A DNA stretch of 64,000 nt from NCBI RefSeq assembly GCF_958298935.1, contig NC_084930.1, forward strand, positions 23,038,001-23,102,000. The letters run 5' to 3'. Below the pieces are notes generated by a model. That model saw only the letters and a list, made by a program, of their open reading frames with translations. It was not told the origin of the DNA and did not search any database. This DNA comes from Phragmites australis. Its lineage: Eukaryota; Streptophyta; Magnoliopsida; Poales; Poaceae. A program made the translations under genes and the position numbers. Positions 1-10,313 of the stretch are shown here, one piece after another (position 1 is the first letter of the stretch; every line of letters begins with the position of its first letter).

Positions 1-240
1 TGGATTTAGAAATACAGTTATATTCACTACATTATTCTATATGCCTAATATATGTCACTGTTGTAATTGGAATGGACGTATGCCTAATATATGTCACTGT
101 TGTAATTTAGAGATACAGTTATATTCACTACATTATTCAATATGCCTAATATATGTCACTGTTGTGTATATGGTATTCCCTAGATCATTTTTTCCGAATA
201 TTCCCTATATCATTCTATAAATGTCTAATAAATGTGACTA
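1..240. repeat. AT-rich tandem/direct repeat
   Basis: A 25-base unit beginning TATGCCTAATATATG occurs three times without a mismatch, at 40-64, 79-103 and 141-165. The first and third copies share about 35 more bases upstream (5-39 and 107-140, two mismatches), so the block is a roughly 100-bp direct repeat with one extra short unit inside. No coding frame runs through it. It may continue to the left of the window. The stretch 240-532 is AT-rich and shows nothing else I can name. Confidence 0.8.
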
Positions 241-532
241 CTATGTATACAGATTCATTTTCATTTTTGTTTTGAAAATCTTGGCAGGAGTTTCTGCCTT
301 CCGATTGGAGAAGATAGCCAAGAATGTGTTATATTTTCTTGCATTGAAATAAAGAAGGAAATATTGGCTTAGTCCAGAGAATAATTAGTCGGCTTATTTG
401 TAAGGTACACTGAATAGTAATAAGAAGGTCCTAATACACGTATGATCCCATCAGTTTTCAGGGTATTTTAGTTACTATACGAATATTGTATTAAATCGTT
501 CCCTCAAATCAAGAAACTATAATTCATTCATG

Positions 533-800
533 CACTACTACAGAATTAGGCTTATACGCCGACCTATTACAGCCGGTGCCTCATGTGCTGGCAGTGATAG
601 AGCATCACTGCCGGTTCATCAATCGCGCGGGAAGAATCAGTTATCGTGGCTTATGAACTGGCAGTGACAAGTGTCATCACAGCATGCTGATGGATTGAGC
701 CGACAGTGATGCACCCACACCTCATCACTGCTGCCTTAATCTACTGACCGACAGTGATATCACTACATCACTACCGGTGGATTATATGAGTTGGCAATGA
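533..800 (+). repeat. CACTA left terminal and subterminal repeats (copy A)
   Basis: The terminal CACTA motif is followed by degenerate units of the type CATCACTGCCGG and its complement CCGGCAGTGATG, in both orientations and about 20-40 bp apart. In En/Spm elements such arrays bind the element-encoded TNPA-like protein, and I infer the same role here. A similar array opens copy D at 36115. Confidence 0.8.
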
Positions 801-1471
801 TATCCTCCTCTTCCTCACCTTTTTCTACTCGAGCTAACAGAGTCATATCAGTACTCTCTCCCTTACAAAATCTCATATGGCAACAACAACTTCATCCCTT
901 CTCCCGCATTGGTTCTCCTACCACTTAAGCTCAATTTTGTTCAAAAAGGAGGTCTAGATGAGCTCTCTCTAGCTATCCAAACAAAATCCCTTCTTTCATC
1001 TTAATTTGCTCATTTGCCCTTTCTTCATTTTTTAGAATAAGTGAACTCTGGATTTTTCCCCAACAGCAAGCAAGCTTCTAGCAGGAGTCTCTTGAGCTCA
1101 AGTAAGTTGAAATCCCTAAGCTTAATCCTATATTTAGCATTTTTACTCAAAATATTACCTGAAAAACTAAAGTTGATCTTATCCCTATAGAGACCGAGGC
1201 AAATCTTCAAAGTTGATCCTAATGAACCATATGAATAAATTTAGAAGTCTACAATATAGAAACTTAAGGTATGAAAATATTTATTTTTGATTTTTAATGA
1301 ATTATAAAAATTAGCCATGATATTTAAGTATGTAGCAAGATCCAATTGTATTTTTTATATTTTATTTAATTAGCAAACTCCAATATAGAAACTTTAGGTA
1401 TGAGCGTATTTATTTTTCGTTTTCCTTAATGAGTCCTAGATAAGGGTTGAATAATAAAAAAAATTTTAGGG

Positions 1472-2738
1472 ATGGCACCAACAAATACTCATCGAAAGCG
1501 GACGTGAAAGCAAACAAAAGGCGGCTTCTCCAACCCAGGCCAATTCCAGTAGGAGATGGCGAGGTAATTTATTTATTGGTGATCGCAAAATCTTCTAGAT
1601 ATTTTGAATTTAGATTTACAATAATGATATAATTGTAGATGGACAGAAGATTGATGTACGATGTGAGCCGTGTGAGCGTAGAGTACAAGAACGTCGTAGA
1701 GGGTTTCCTCATAGTAGCTGTGACGTACAAGTCAAATACACAGTCTCAATACATGTGCTGTCCATGCGTCGATTTTGAGAACAAGAAGCAGTTCTCCACC
1801 ACTCAGCGGATACATTCCCACTTTATTCCAAGGAGCTTTATTCCTAGCTATACCCATTAGACTGAACACGGTGAAGCTGAGATCGTACAGGAAGGACAAT
1901 ACATTGGAAGAGAAGACGAAGACATATGCACTAATATGCCGGTCGTCGAATGCATCGATATGGCGCCTACCGGAGATACATTAGCCGATGATGATCTAGA
2001 GGAGATGTTGCGCGATGGGGAGGGGAACTTTACCAATGAAAGAGAGTTTCCAAAGTTCCAGTGTATGGTAGAGGACATTAAAACACCATTGTTCCCAGGC
2101 TGCGAGAAGGAGCACACAAAGTTACATACCGTGCTCATGTGACCTACTACGAACCGTCAACTACAATCTTCACATTCCAAGGATATGACATAAATGGCTA
2201 TACATTTTATAAGAGAGCTCAGGATAATAAGATCTTCAACCAAAATAGCGGTGTCCGTATAGATGCCTACAATTACAATGGAAATAGGGAGACCTACTAC
2301 AGATTCATAGAGGAGATCTGGGAGCTCGACTATGGAGTGTTAAAGGTTTCTCTTTTCTGGTGCCAATGGGTCAAACTCCCAGGGGGTGTGAAGATCGATA
2401 AGTACGAATGACTACAGTGGACCAAAAACTCATTGGATATAGGGAAGAACCGTTCGTACTTGCGAATGATGTTATGCAAGTCTTCTATTAACAGACCCGG
2501 ACCCGGCTAACAAGGAGTAGCGCCATGTGGTTCTGAAGGGAAAAAGAAGGATTGTCGGAGTGGAGAATGTTATTGACGAGGAAGACTTCAATCAATTCGA
2601 CACGCTACCTCTTTTCGAACAGGACATCAACCTAGGTCCTATGGAAGACACCGACGAACCTCCTTATGTACACCATGATCATAATGAAGAGCGAATCGTT
2701 AAGACAAAGAAGCTAAATTGTATTAATTACTATGTATG
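1472..2738 (+). pseudogene. TNP2-type CACTA transposase, internally deleted
   Basis: The gene starts at an ATG at 1472 (MAPTNTHRKR), but a TGA follows at 1505. A GT-AG intron of about 70 bp ends at TTGTAG just before 1639. The next exon carries the transposase-associated N-terminal region, with MYDVSR at 1654 and a cysteine-rich MCCPCVDFENKKQ stretch at about 1753-1790. An acidic segment (1936-2138) follows, and the frame then jumps directly to the DUF4216 region (2139-2411 and 2527-2738, including the GYDINGYTFY and VVLKGKRRIVGVE motifs). The whole Transposase_21 catalytic core and DUF4218 region present in copy D are absent. Several stops interrupt the rest, so no working transposase can be made. 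Confidence 0.85.
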
Positions 2739-2879
2739 AATTTGTTTCGGATGCAATTAGACCTCCCTTTTGTTACGGAAGCTTCAATTTCTCTGCGCGT
2801 GTTTGCGAAACTAAAACAAATTTTTTGCACCCCACGGTATCAACAATGAAAGGGGTTTCACTACCGATGGACATATTGG

Positions 2880-3085
2880 GCCGTTACAAAGGATTCAAAG
2901 GAGCATGCTACAAAGGATACAAGTCCAATCATGAAGTTGTTGTGGCATACAACAGTCAAATCATACAGGCCAAGCTAAAATTGGCTAACTTCGAAAATAC
3001 GAAGAAGTGTGATGTCACGTGTAAAGATGTTATAATCCCAGTTCTGGTTTTAATCATCATTATTTTGCTATGTAAGATGATTTGA
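2880..3085 (+). pseudogene. RNase H1 N-terminal (viroplasmin)-like module with hydrophobic tail
   Basis: About 65 codons read GFKGACYKGYKS, then a short basic region, and end in a strongly hydrophobic stretch of about 18 residues (DVIIPVLVLIIIILLCKMI) before the stop at 3083-3085. The GFKGACYKGYKS segment resembles the core of the hybrid-binding domain at the N-terminus of RNase H1 and of caulimovirus viroplasmin, in which a G-A-x-Y-K-G-F/Y-K pattern binds nucleic acid. That assignment is by memory of the motif only. The hydrophobic end could be a tail anchor. The same module lies at 43130-43330 in copy D. In copy A it is fused by deletion to the upstream internal array, so its proper first exon is missing. 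Confidence 0.5.
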
Positions 3086-3333
3086 CTTGTAAGATCAATG
3101 TGTCAATTAGCAGTACCTTTATGCCTATTTTGCTTCATAAGATGTGACATATTTTTGTTAAATGTGGTCATAATGTACTCAATTATAATTGTATTTGTAT
3201 ACATTCTATGTATCGACTCCTTCATGGTTATCTCACTCTTTCGACAGCCTCTCTCCCTTCCTCATCGGCTTTATCTCTATCTATAGAATACTCAACCACT
3301 CATCGTCATCGCATCCAGAACTTCCAGGAAGGG

Positions 3334-4070
3334 ATGGCACCACCAACCACCGATCCGGCCCAAGTGCCAGAAGGAGATGTAGTGCCACCGTCGAACATTG
3401 AAGAAGGTAGCCCGAGCCACTGCCTCAACCTAGAACAAATAGATGCATGTGGAGGCAATGAGGTAATTCGTAAGTAGATGAATTCATCTGTTCTACATAT
3501 TATTGTATAGGTTCCCAATAGTTTTTTCGCTTATGCACAGATGCTTGATGCTCCGGAGGGTCACAACAATGAGCAATCCCAGGAGCGGCATCGTGTCCAA
3601 GGTCCCTCGAAGATGCCTACATGATGATTTGTAATCACGGAGGTCTCACCAACAGGGGAGCCAACTACACCTAAGAGAGTTCTGGGGCCATACAAGTCAG
3701 TATATGGGATTGCTGTTAAGGATCATGTGCCCATCAGCTACAGATTGTGGACTGGCGAATGAGGTGATCAGCATGTGGTTCCTGATTCGATCAAGAATGA
3801 CATCTTGTGCCCAAGATATTAGAGAAGTTCGACTTTCCTGAAGAGATAGATATGGAAGTAGTTAAGCGTAAGATAGCAATGATCATGGGCTTTTCATTTA
3901 AGATCTGGAAGGGCACACTGAATAGAACGTATGTGCAAAAAGGTAAAATGCAAGATTTCCTCAAGTGGTCGCAACTGGAAGATCATCGGAAGAAGCACAG
4001 AGGTTGACTGAAGTGAACAAAGAGAACGCAAAGAAGAACCTCTACCCCCATAAAGTCAACAGTTGTGGAG
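3334..4070 (+). pseudogene. CACTA second gene, 5' part (Transposase_24-like), truncated
   Basis: ATG at 3334 opens a 43-codon exon rich in proline and acidic residues (MAPPTTDPAQVPEGDVVPP). It is followed by a clear GT-AG intron (3463-3540) and an exon starting MLDAPEGHNNEQSQE at 3541. The later part (VLGPYKSVYG, then frame-shifted segments to 4050) matches copy D closely and belongs to the plant Transposase_24 / Ptta-En/Spm type, whose hallmark W-x-x-F-V-x-Y-K block is broken here. Stops at about 3624 and 3760 and frameshifts near 3800-4010 show decay. Similarity to copy D ends at about 4070. Confidence 0.75.
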
Positions 4071-6815
4071 CCGCTGCCACCGCCGACCGTGCTGCGCTAC
4101 ATCATCGTCTCCGTGAATCCTCCTTCCTCGACCATGGAAGTAAGGTGAGACCCCTTATTCTCATCACTTAGTATTGTTTTACCATTATACTAAGTCCCTA
4201 TCTAAGTCCTAGCCCTAGCCAAAGCTCGATCTACGCTGCCACGGTCGTTGCTGTCGCAGACAACCGCATCATCACCGATTGGCATCGATGTTCCTGGCTA
4301 ACTAGAGGTCAAATCACCAAGCTCTTTCAACAATGCATGTCCCATTATGTTCCCCACGTCCTCACCAACCAGGTCCACTAGTAGAGTAGCCAAACCACCA
4401 GAATCAAGGTCAACATACCCTATGTCCGGTTTCTGGACGTGTTTTGCACACGCACCGGATTTATATTTGCGTTCTCCATTAATCCGAAAGCCGTATAGAT
4501 GCATCAATCATGTCATGAAATGTCCCATCGAGTCTTCTACGTGACCCTAGGACCCCATCCCCGTTTGTGCAGTGACATGACCGGAACGTGATTGCCAACC
4601 ACAGCATGTCACTGCCATCACCCGTCTCATCTCTACTGACCGTTCTTCCTCTCAGTAGATGATCTACCAAAACCCATACCATAGCATTGTGTCCCCAGGA
4701 AATATGAACTTCTTTATTCATATGGTTTCTTAAATTTCGTAGCCAATCTCCTGGAATGCGAGCGTCTTCGTTGCTGCGTCTGTTCGCGGTCACCACCAAG
4801 CCTAACAGCAGTCATCGCTGTTTTGCCGCTATCTCGAATGACCCCCTTCAAAACCAACCATACCGATGAATTAGTCTTTCCACGTTCTACGCCATGCTTT
4901 CCTCATTTCATTAAAACACCATCGAAGCCCGATATCGATGTCAGTGGCTACGCACCCGATCGCCATCTCCGACGAAACCCGAACCACAGCCGCTACGTAG
5001 ACTTACCGGTAGTACCCTTAACCTAGAAGGGTAACCCTGGCCATTTGATCCATCTTGGGTGGTCGAGACTAGATCTCAGCGTATCCCTTCTTTAATCTAA
5101 GTCGATGCTTGCATAGCATGCCAAATCAGCACCACATCATTCTCCTTAGCCTAGTCAGTAAAGTTTGGTCTACCCTATAGTTCTTGAATCTTGCTCAATG
5201 ATGTTGTCAAGCCTCACGCAGTGATTGTGCAATAAAGCCTTTTCCCATAGGAAGATAGTTCCGGTAAATCAACATTTCCTTTTCAGTCTAATCCATCTCC
5301 CGAAAGCTGTTCTCTTTTTATCTTAACTCTGATTTAGGCGATTCTTGCCTCTAAATGTTTCTAAAATCATACCTATCAAACCATAGAGTTTTTAAAGTGT
5401 TTTAATGATGTTTGATATGTTGTTCTTAGTGTTTTTTTGTTGTTTGTTGGTAGTTCTCGCGATTAGTCGATAACGTTCTGGAGCAGTTTGAGAGACTTCA
5501 TGACCAAGATTTTGACAACACTAAGCAGCATTGGGTAAAAGGAAAGTGTCCTTCATCATCTTGAACCTATATTTTAAATGTTTTGTTTTACAAAATTGCA
5601 TGCAATGTCTATCGACTTGAGGGGTAGTCACCTATGTTAGGGTTTACCTAGTTTTTCCTTTACATTCCTTGAGGCCTAAGGGGTAGTTGATATAAGTCTC
5701 TTGGGTAGATTTTCTTAGCTATGCTTTTGGGATGTTGGGAAGTATCATATAATTGACTAATGAACTTATACAACAATGGTCGTTAATTTGTTAATGGTCT
5801 AGTAACATGGAACTTTAGGTCTTGAACAAAGTGGTTTTGGTGGTTGTCATGGTTATGTTGTTGGTTTAGTGTTTACTTAAGTAACCTAAGTAAGGATCGG
5901 TTTGTGGAGCCACAACTCAAGAAATATCGTACCAACTACTAGACCTGGTATGGGACGGGCCTGACCTATTAATTATTGGATTCCACTTCTTGTGCGTGTC
6001 GAACCGAAAGAGTGGATGTGTGGGGATGACTAAGGCTAGAACCATATGGTTAGTGGTATGAGATGTGTAGCGGAAGGGAAGAGTGAAATCTTGCTGGAGC
6101 TACAAGGTGCAAAAGGGAGCTTTTAGGTGGCGTGAATACTACTTTGACGTCAGTGAAACCTAGCGGGTGTGCACATACTGGATGAAACTTTGTAATGGCC
6201 AATGACTTCCCGGGCAACATACCACTGGCATGTGTTAAGTGTTTCGTGGACACGATAATAAGGAAAATCATGACTCGTGGGGAAAGCTGGACAACCTTTG
6301 TAGAGTATAAAATATGATATATCAGCTGTTCTCACGGTTATGAGAGACTTCAATTCTCACATGATTAGTGGGTTATGGTTACAGGTTTGGTTGTGGTTTT
6401 GGTTATAGTACAGGGATTAATAGAAAGTTATAGTATGCAAGGTGGGGAGTCTTGTATGCTAGGTTTTGAATTCTATGGGTTACATTCACTTAATAATTAT
6501 TTAATACTTTTTGAGTCCAATAATCTTTTTATTACTCACATTTACGCAAATATACCATGTGTTAGTCTATTCTTATTGTAAGCCTACATGTCATTAATAA
6601 TTGCTCACACTTCCTATTTTTCGTATGCCATGCGATATGTGTGGTGCTGCTCAGTGAGTGAAGATGTTAAAAACTATCAAGACTTAGTTGTGACGTTCTA
6701 GGCGTGTGTCTCCCGGTTGGTTGTGTATGGTGTTGTTAGGCACCAGTGCTTGTGTTCTGTTGCAGATATCTATCTAGAAGATAATATAAGGACATCACAG
6801 GTGAAGTAACAAAAG
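4071..6815 (+). mobile_element. Decayed Ty3/gypsy LTR (Tekay/Del-like), 5'-truncated
   Basis: This stretch holds no long ORF but has the plan of the long exon-containing LTRs of grass chromoviruses: a GC-rich leader ending at a GGTGAG donor (4144/4145), a long AT-rich intron, a short acidic exon (5454-5541), then a region with the motifs ACTTTGTAATGGCC, GACTCGTGGGGAAAG and ACAACCTTTGTAGAGTATAAA (6188-6310), and a final exon-like piece after TTGCAG at 6766. The same motifs occur, inverted, in the solo LTR at 20985-25405. The left end is missing at the junction with CACTA copy A, and the right end is blurred near 6815. No internal retroviral region is attached on either side. Confidence 0.7.
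5454..5541 (+). other. Putative LTR exon 2 (relic)
   Basis: TTGTTGGTAG precedes an 88-bp GC-richer segment that ends at AAAAG followed by GAAAGT. In the two other long LTRs of this window the equivalent donor is GCAAGC or GCAAGT, so GAAAGT looks like a decayed GC-type donor. The segment reads as an acidic peptide in one frame. This is a structural inference by comparison. Confidence 0.5.
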
Positions 6816-6865
6816 TAATACCTTTATTAAATAAATATTAACTCTTACAGTAATTGACATATGGA

Positions 6866-7452
6866 CTATTGGTCAGATGTGCTAGACAATTTTTGTTGCT
6901 CATGTGGTGGAGAAGGAGATTTGACCTTCGGCGGAGCATGACAAAAAGAGAAGTCGCTACCATCGCGTACTAGGGATAGAGGCTACGGAGGCGGTGGAGG
7001 GGTAAAGAGTGTTATGAACTTCTTCGGCCACTGGATGAAGGAGTGGATGGCCTCCTCAAGTGTCCTAACATCGTCCTCGGGGGGAATAGGAAGTGGGAGG
7101 GATGTGCAATTCGTGTACACCAAACCCACTGACACCCTAGCCTAACCAGGGTGTAGTGGGAGTCCGTGAATCGTCTCTTTCCCGCCACATGGTAATGCCA
7201 AGCTAGTGCCAACCTCAATGATGTTATCGGAGCAAATAGTGGTGGGTAGTAGGAGCTTGCACTTGGTGGTCGCCTGTATGTTGTCAACAGGGTATCTCTC
7301 ACTAGGGACCTCTTTCTGAATGTTGTTGATGGGGGGTCACCTTCAAATCCGCCGATAGGGAAGTGGCCTCCGCATCTTGTTGAGCAATGACCCCCTCTTG
7401 TTGTTGACGGGAAGAGGCCAGATGCAGTTCAAGTTCATCTCTAGCCTCCATC
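6866..7452 (-). pseudogene. CACTA second-gene fragment (copy B)
   Basis: An uninterrupted minus-strand stretch opens at an ATG at 7452 (MEARDELELHL, glutamine-rich and coiled-coil-like). It passes through a region reading YPVDNIQATTKCKL, a glycine-histidine-proline patch, then DDVRTLEEAIHSFIQWPKKFI, and stops at 6866-6868. One internal stop follows the HGLPLHPG stretch. The same block order occurs at 44500-44900 in copy D, where it follows the Transposase_24-like part and precedes the Ulp1-like part. I see neither of those partners here, so this is a middle fragment. An AATAAA-type signal lies just downstream on the minus strand (near 6830). Confidence 0.65.
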
Positions 7453-9440
7453 TTCAAAATAGGAAAATGGTAGAAGATTATTCACAGAAGCAGAGAAAAT
7501 AAAAAGAATCAAAGTATGTGTTTTAAACTTCAATTAAATTTAACATGTGTATTAGATTTTGCACTAGTTAAAGCTAACTTTGATGTAAAGTCATCTTATT
7601 TTTTCCAGTCAAAGAAGATAAAAGAATCATCTTCGCAAAGATTTTGTGTCAATCCATCTAGTGACAAAAATATACATTATCATTGATATTATTCCATATA
7701 TATAAAAACAAGAGCATAATACCCAAATCCAAATATACATGATCTTTCAAGGAAACAACAATAATGCAGGACCTGTAGCATTCAACATCATATATATTCC
7801 AAATGCAGGACATCAGGAATATAAAATGAATAAATATGCTATCAAAATTAGTATAACAATTGGCCCTAGGACTTTCATGGTCCTGTTCACTAATTGTACT
7901 AGTAAGAATATCATCAATTGGGTAATGTTCCTAAGATCTCAACTAGCAAAATAACCTGTACTTGATTCTCAAGTTCTAGAGGCTAATTAAAACAATAACA
8001 GTGTGCTGCACAAGAGGGTCACAATCTAATTCAACCAAAACACACTGACTAGCCTCCATAATCATCAGATTCAACCAAACAACATAAGAATCTACAAGTA
8101 TATGCTATTGTACTCAGCGAACACACCCAATTTCATATTTAGAGCACATCATCGAGCAACATGTATGAATACTTGCTACCCAGATCACAGGAAGGGAAAT
8201 ACTTACAGAGAGAGCATATATGCAGTCACAGGAAGGGAAACATTTTCCCTTTCTTTTAAAAAAAACAGAAACAGAGCCAAACATGTGGCATTAGGCAGGC
8301 CCTCAATGACAATTCATAGCAGAGAAACAAGCAAAGTAGCTTAGCAGCCATGTCGGCATCAGACTAGTAGCAAGGATAGAGGAATTGAAACAAAATTTGC
8401 TAAACAGCAGGAAATTGAAACAAAATTTGCTCTCAGATAATACAAAACAGTTGGCCCCAGAACTACAAATGTTCTGCTCCCTAACTGATCTTTGGGCACA
8501 TAAAAAAATTGGACATGAAACTAAGATCACAACTAGATGAGAATCTGACAAAATTCTCTGAATTTAATAAGTCTTCTAGGACGAGGCTGCTGCATAGATT
8601 TTTGATCACTGAAGAACACCAATTTCTACAAAAGCCAAAACCAACAGAGCAGCAGACCAACAGGACAAGTGTTGACTAAACCATCAAAAATCTACTACCC
8701 CTTCACCTATCAATTAAAACAGGATTAACCTAAATAAAACATTACAACACCACCACATCCAGGGATCAATACTTATAGGCAGTGAACTGACAATATTAGA
8801 GTTCCAAAACTTAGTAGACAAGGACTGATTAGAGAGTCCCAAAACAAAACCTTAGTCACTGCCTAAATCAATCAAGAATCAGAGAACTATACATTTTCAC
8901 ATCCATTGTACTCAGATAACATGACCAATTTCAGTGCATTTCATTATCATCGAGCATTAAGGCACAATAAACTACACTATTTAGAACAAAATAGAGGTCA
9001 AATTGCTTGGTCAGAACTCGATATAGGGGCCAAATCAATAGCGGCTCAACCTCAAATGCCATCATCGACCCTAAACAGCAACACATGGACCAGCTTCACC
9101 ATCAAGCATCATCAGGGTCACTAGCACCTACATGTAGCAAATGGCAAACTAGCTTAGGGACGTGCAGTAGGACACAATAGACATGACAATGGCAACAACA
9201 CCAAGGCAGGGGCACCAGGCAACTCATAATCGGCAACAAGGATGCACATCGAACGATGGTAGTCCTTAGTAGTCATCATCGGTTGACGGCGAGGGCAGCA
9301 ACAGCAAGGAAGGTGGCACACGTCATCACATCAACAACAGTAAAAGCAAGAGGCACACGACAGCAATTCAGCGAGCGGCATCTCATCATAGAGCATCTCA
9401 TCATAGAGCCATCGGAGAGGAGGTCATACCGATGGCTAGC
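7453..9440 (-). other. Non-coding interior of copy B (probable intron sequence)
   Basis: About 2 kb of AT-rich DNA lies between the GC-rich exon and the second-gene fragment. I see no conserved domain on either strand. Small local duplications occur, for example GAAACAAAATTTGCT at about 8388 and 8416, and CACAGGAAGGGAAA at about 8187 and 8227. By analogy with copy D, whose second gene has long repeat-rich introns, it may be intronic. Confidence 0.4.
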
Positions 9441-9680
9441 CGGGGAGCGATGTCACCGGGGATGGAGGAGCCGTGAGGGAGGGACGAGGGCCGCCAGGGA
9501 TGGAGGAGCCGCTAGGGAGGGACAAGGGCCGCTGGGGAGGTCGCCTACCATGGAGGAGCCGTCGGGGAGGGAGGTTGCTGGGGATGGACGAGGGCCACTG
9601 GGGAGGTCGCCTACGCCGGGGATGGAGGAGCCGTCGTGAATGGAGGTCGCCGGGAGTGGGGCCACCGGGGTGGAGTCGGG
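9440..9680 (-). repeat. GC-rich imperfect tandem repeat in a putative first exon
   Basis: Units beginning GATGGAGGAGCCG recur at about 9463, 9499, 9550 and 9619, with variable lengths of 36-70 bp. On the minus strand the array is open as a proline-serine-rich peptide starting at 9665 (MAPLPATSIHDGSS). It lies about 110 bp from the internal array, in the same position as the GC-rich exon of copy D at 41506-41830. The repeat may inflate apparent coding potential. Confidence 0.6.
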
Positions 9681-9804
9681 TAGGAGTTACCGGGGTCGCT
9701 GATGAAGGATCCGCAGGAAATGGTGGTCACTGGGGTCGTGAGGGAGATAAGGTGGCTAGGGTTAGCACTTTGTGAGGCACGGGTTGGACGAAATGGTATT
9801 TACA

Positions 9805-9995
9805 GAGCATTAGTACAGATGGGTAATAACAGCTAGCCATCTGTACTAATATTATTAGTACAGATGGCTTTTTTAGTAAAAGACGTCTGTACAAATATTA
9901 CAGACGGCTTATAACTTCGAGCCGTCTATACTAATACCATTAGTACCGACGGCTTTTTAGTAAAAGCTCTGTACAAATAGTACAGACAAATTTTT
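9805..9995 (-). repeat. Internal subterminal-type motif array (copy B)
   Basis: At least six degenerate units of TAGTACAGATGGC or ACAGACGGCT, in both orientations, are packed into 190 bp between the transposase gene and the GC-rich exon. They resemble the terminal array at 14270-14830 but carry a different flank (TAGTACAG rather than TATTACAG). This array could be the true end of a shorter element or an internal promoter region. See the finding on internal arrays. Confidence 0.7.
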
Positions 9996-10313
9996 TAAAT
10001 AATCGTGTGTACTATTGATTTTCCAGCAAAACATTAAAACTTGCAAAATTCATAAATAATCCATACAAACTCCAAATGAAAAGAAATTTGTATGTAAATT
10101 TATGATTAAATCTGTACAATCACATGGTGTGGGTATCATTAAACCTAAATATTAAATTGAACTAAAACTAGCAAAGTTCATAACTAATTCATACAAACTC
10201 CAAATTAATGATATTAATTTTTTTTAAGTAAATTCATAACTAATTCGTTTTAACATATTACATTGCAATACATAGGTACATAAAAATCAAGTAACATCAT
10301 ACAGCTTTAACAA

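Larger units (their letters stand above)
533..4070 (+). mobile_element. CACTA (En/Spm) element, copy A, internally deleted
   Basis: The left end is CACTACTACAGAATTAGGC at 533, followed by a subterminal array, the start of a TNP2-type transposase gene, its DUF4216 end, a small RNase H1-like module and the first exons of a second gene. The order and sequence match copy D (36115-47336), so both belong to one family. Relative to copy D, about 2.2 kb of the transposase core is missing at about 2138-2155 and about 1.8 kb is missing at about 2885. The right end is lost: similarity to copy D stops near 4070, where a gypsy LTR remnant begins. With no complete gene, the copy must be non-autonomous or dead. 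Confidence 0.85.

Noticed and set aside
40..165. Three repeated 25-mers as a possible CRISPR-like array
   Set aside because: The spacers are unequal, partly repeated themselves, and the setting is a plant nuclear genome.
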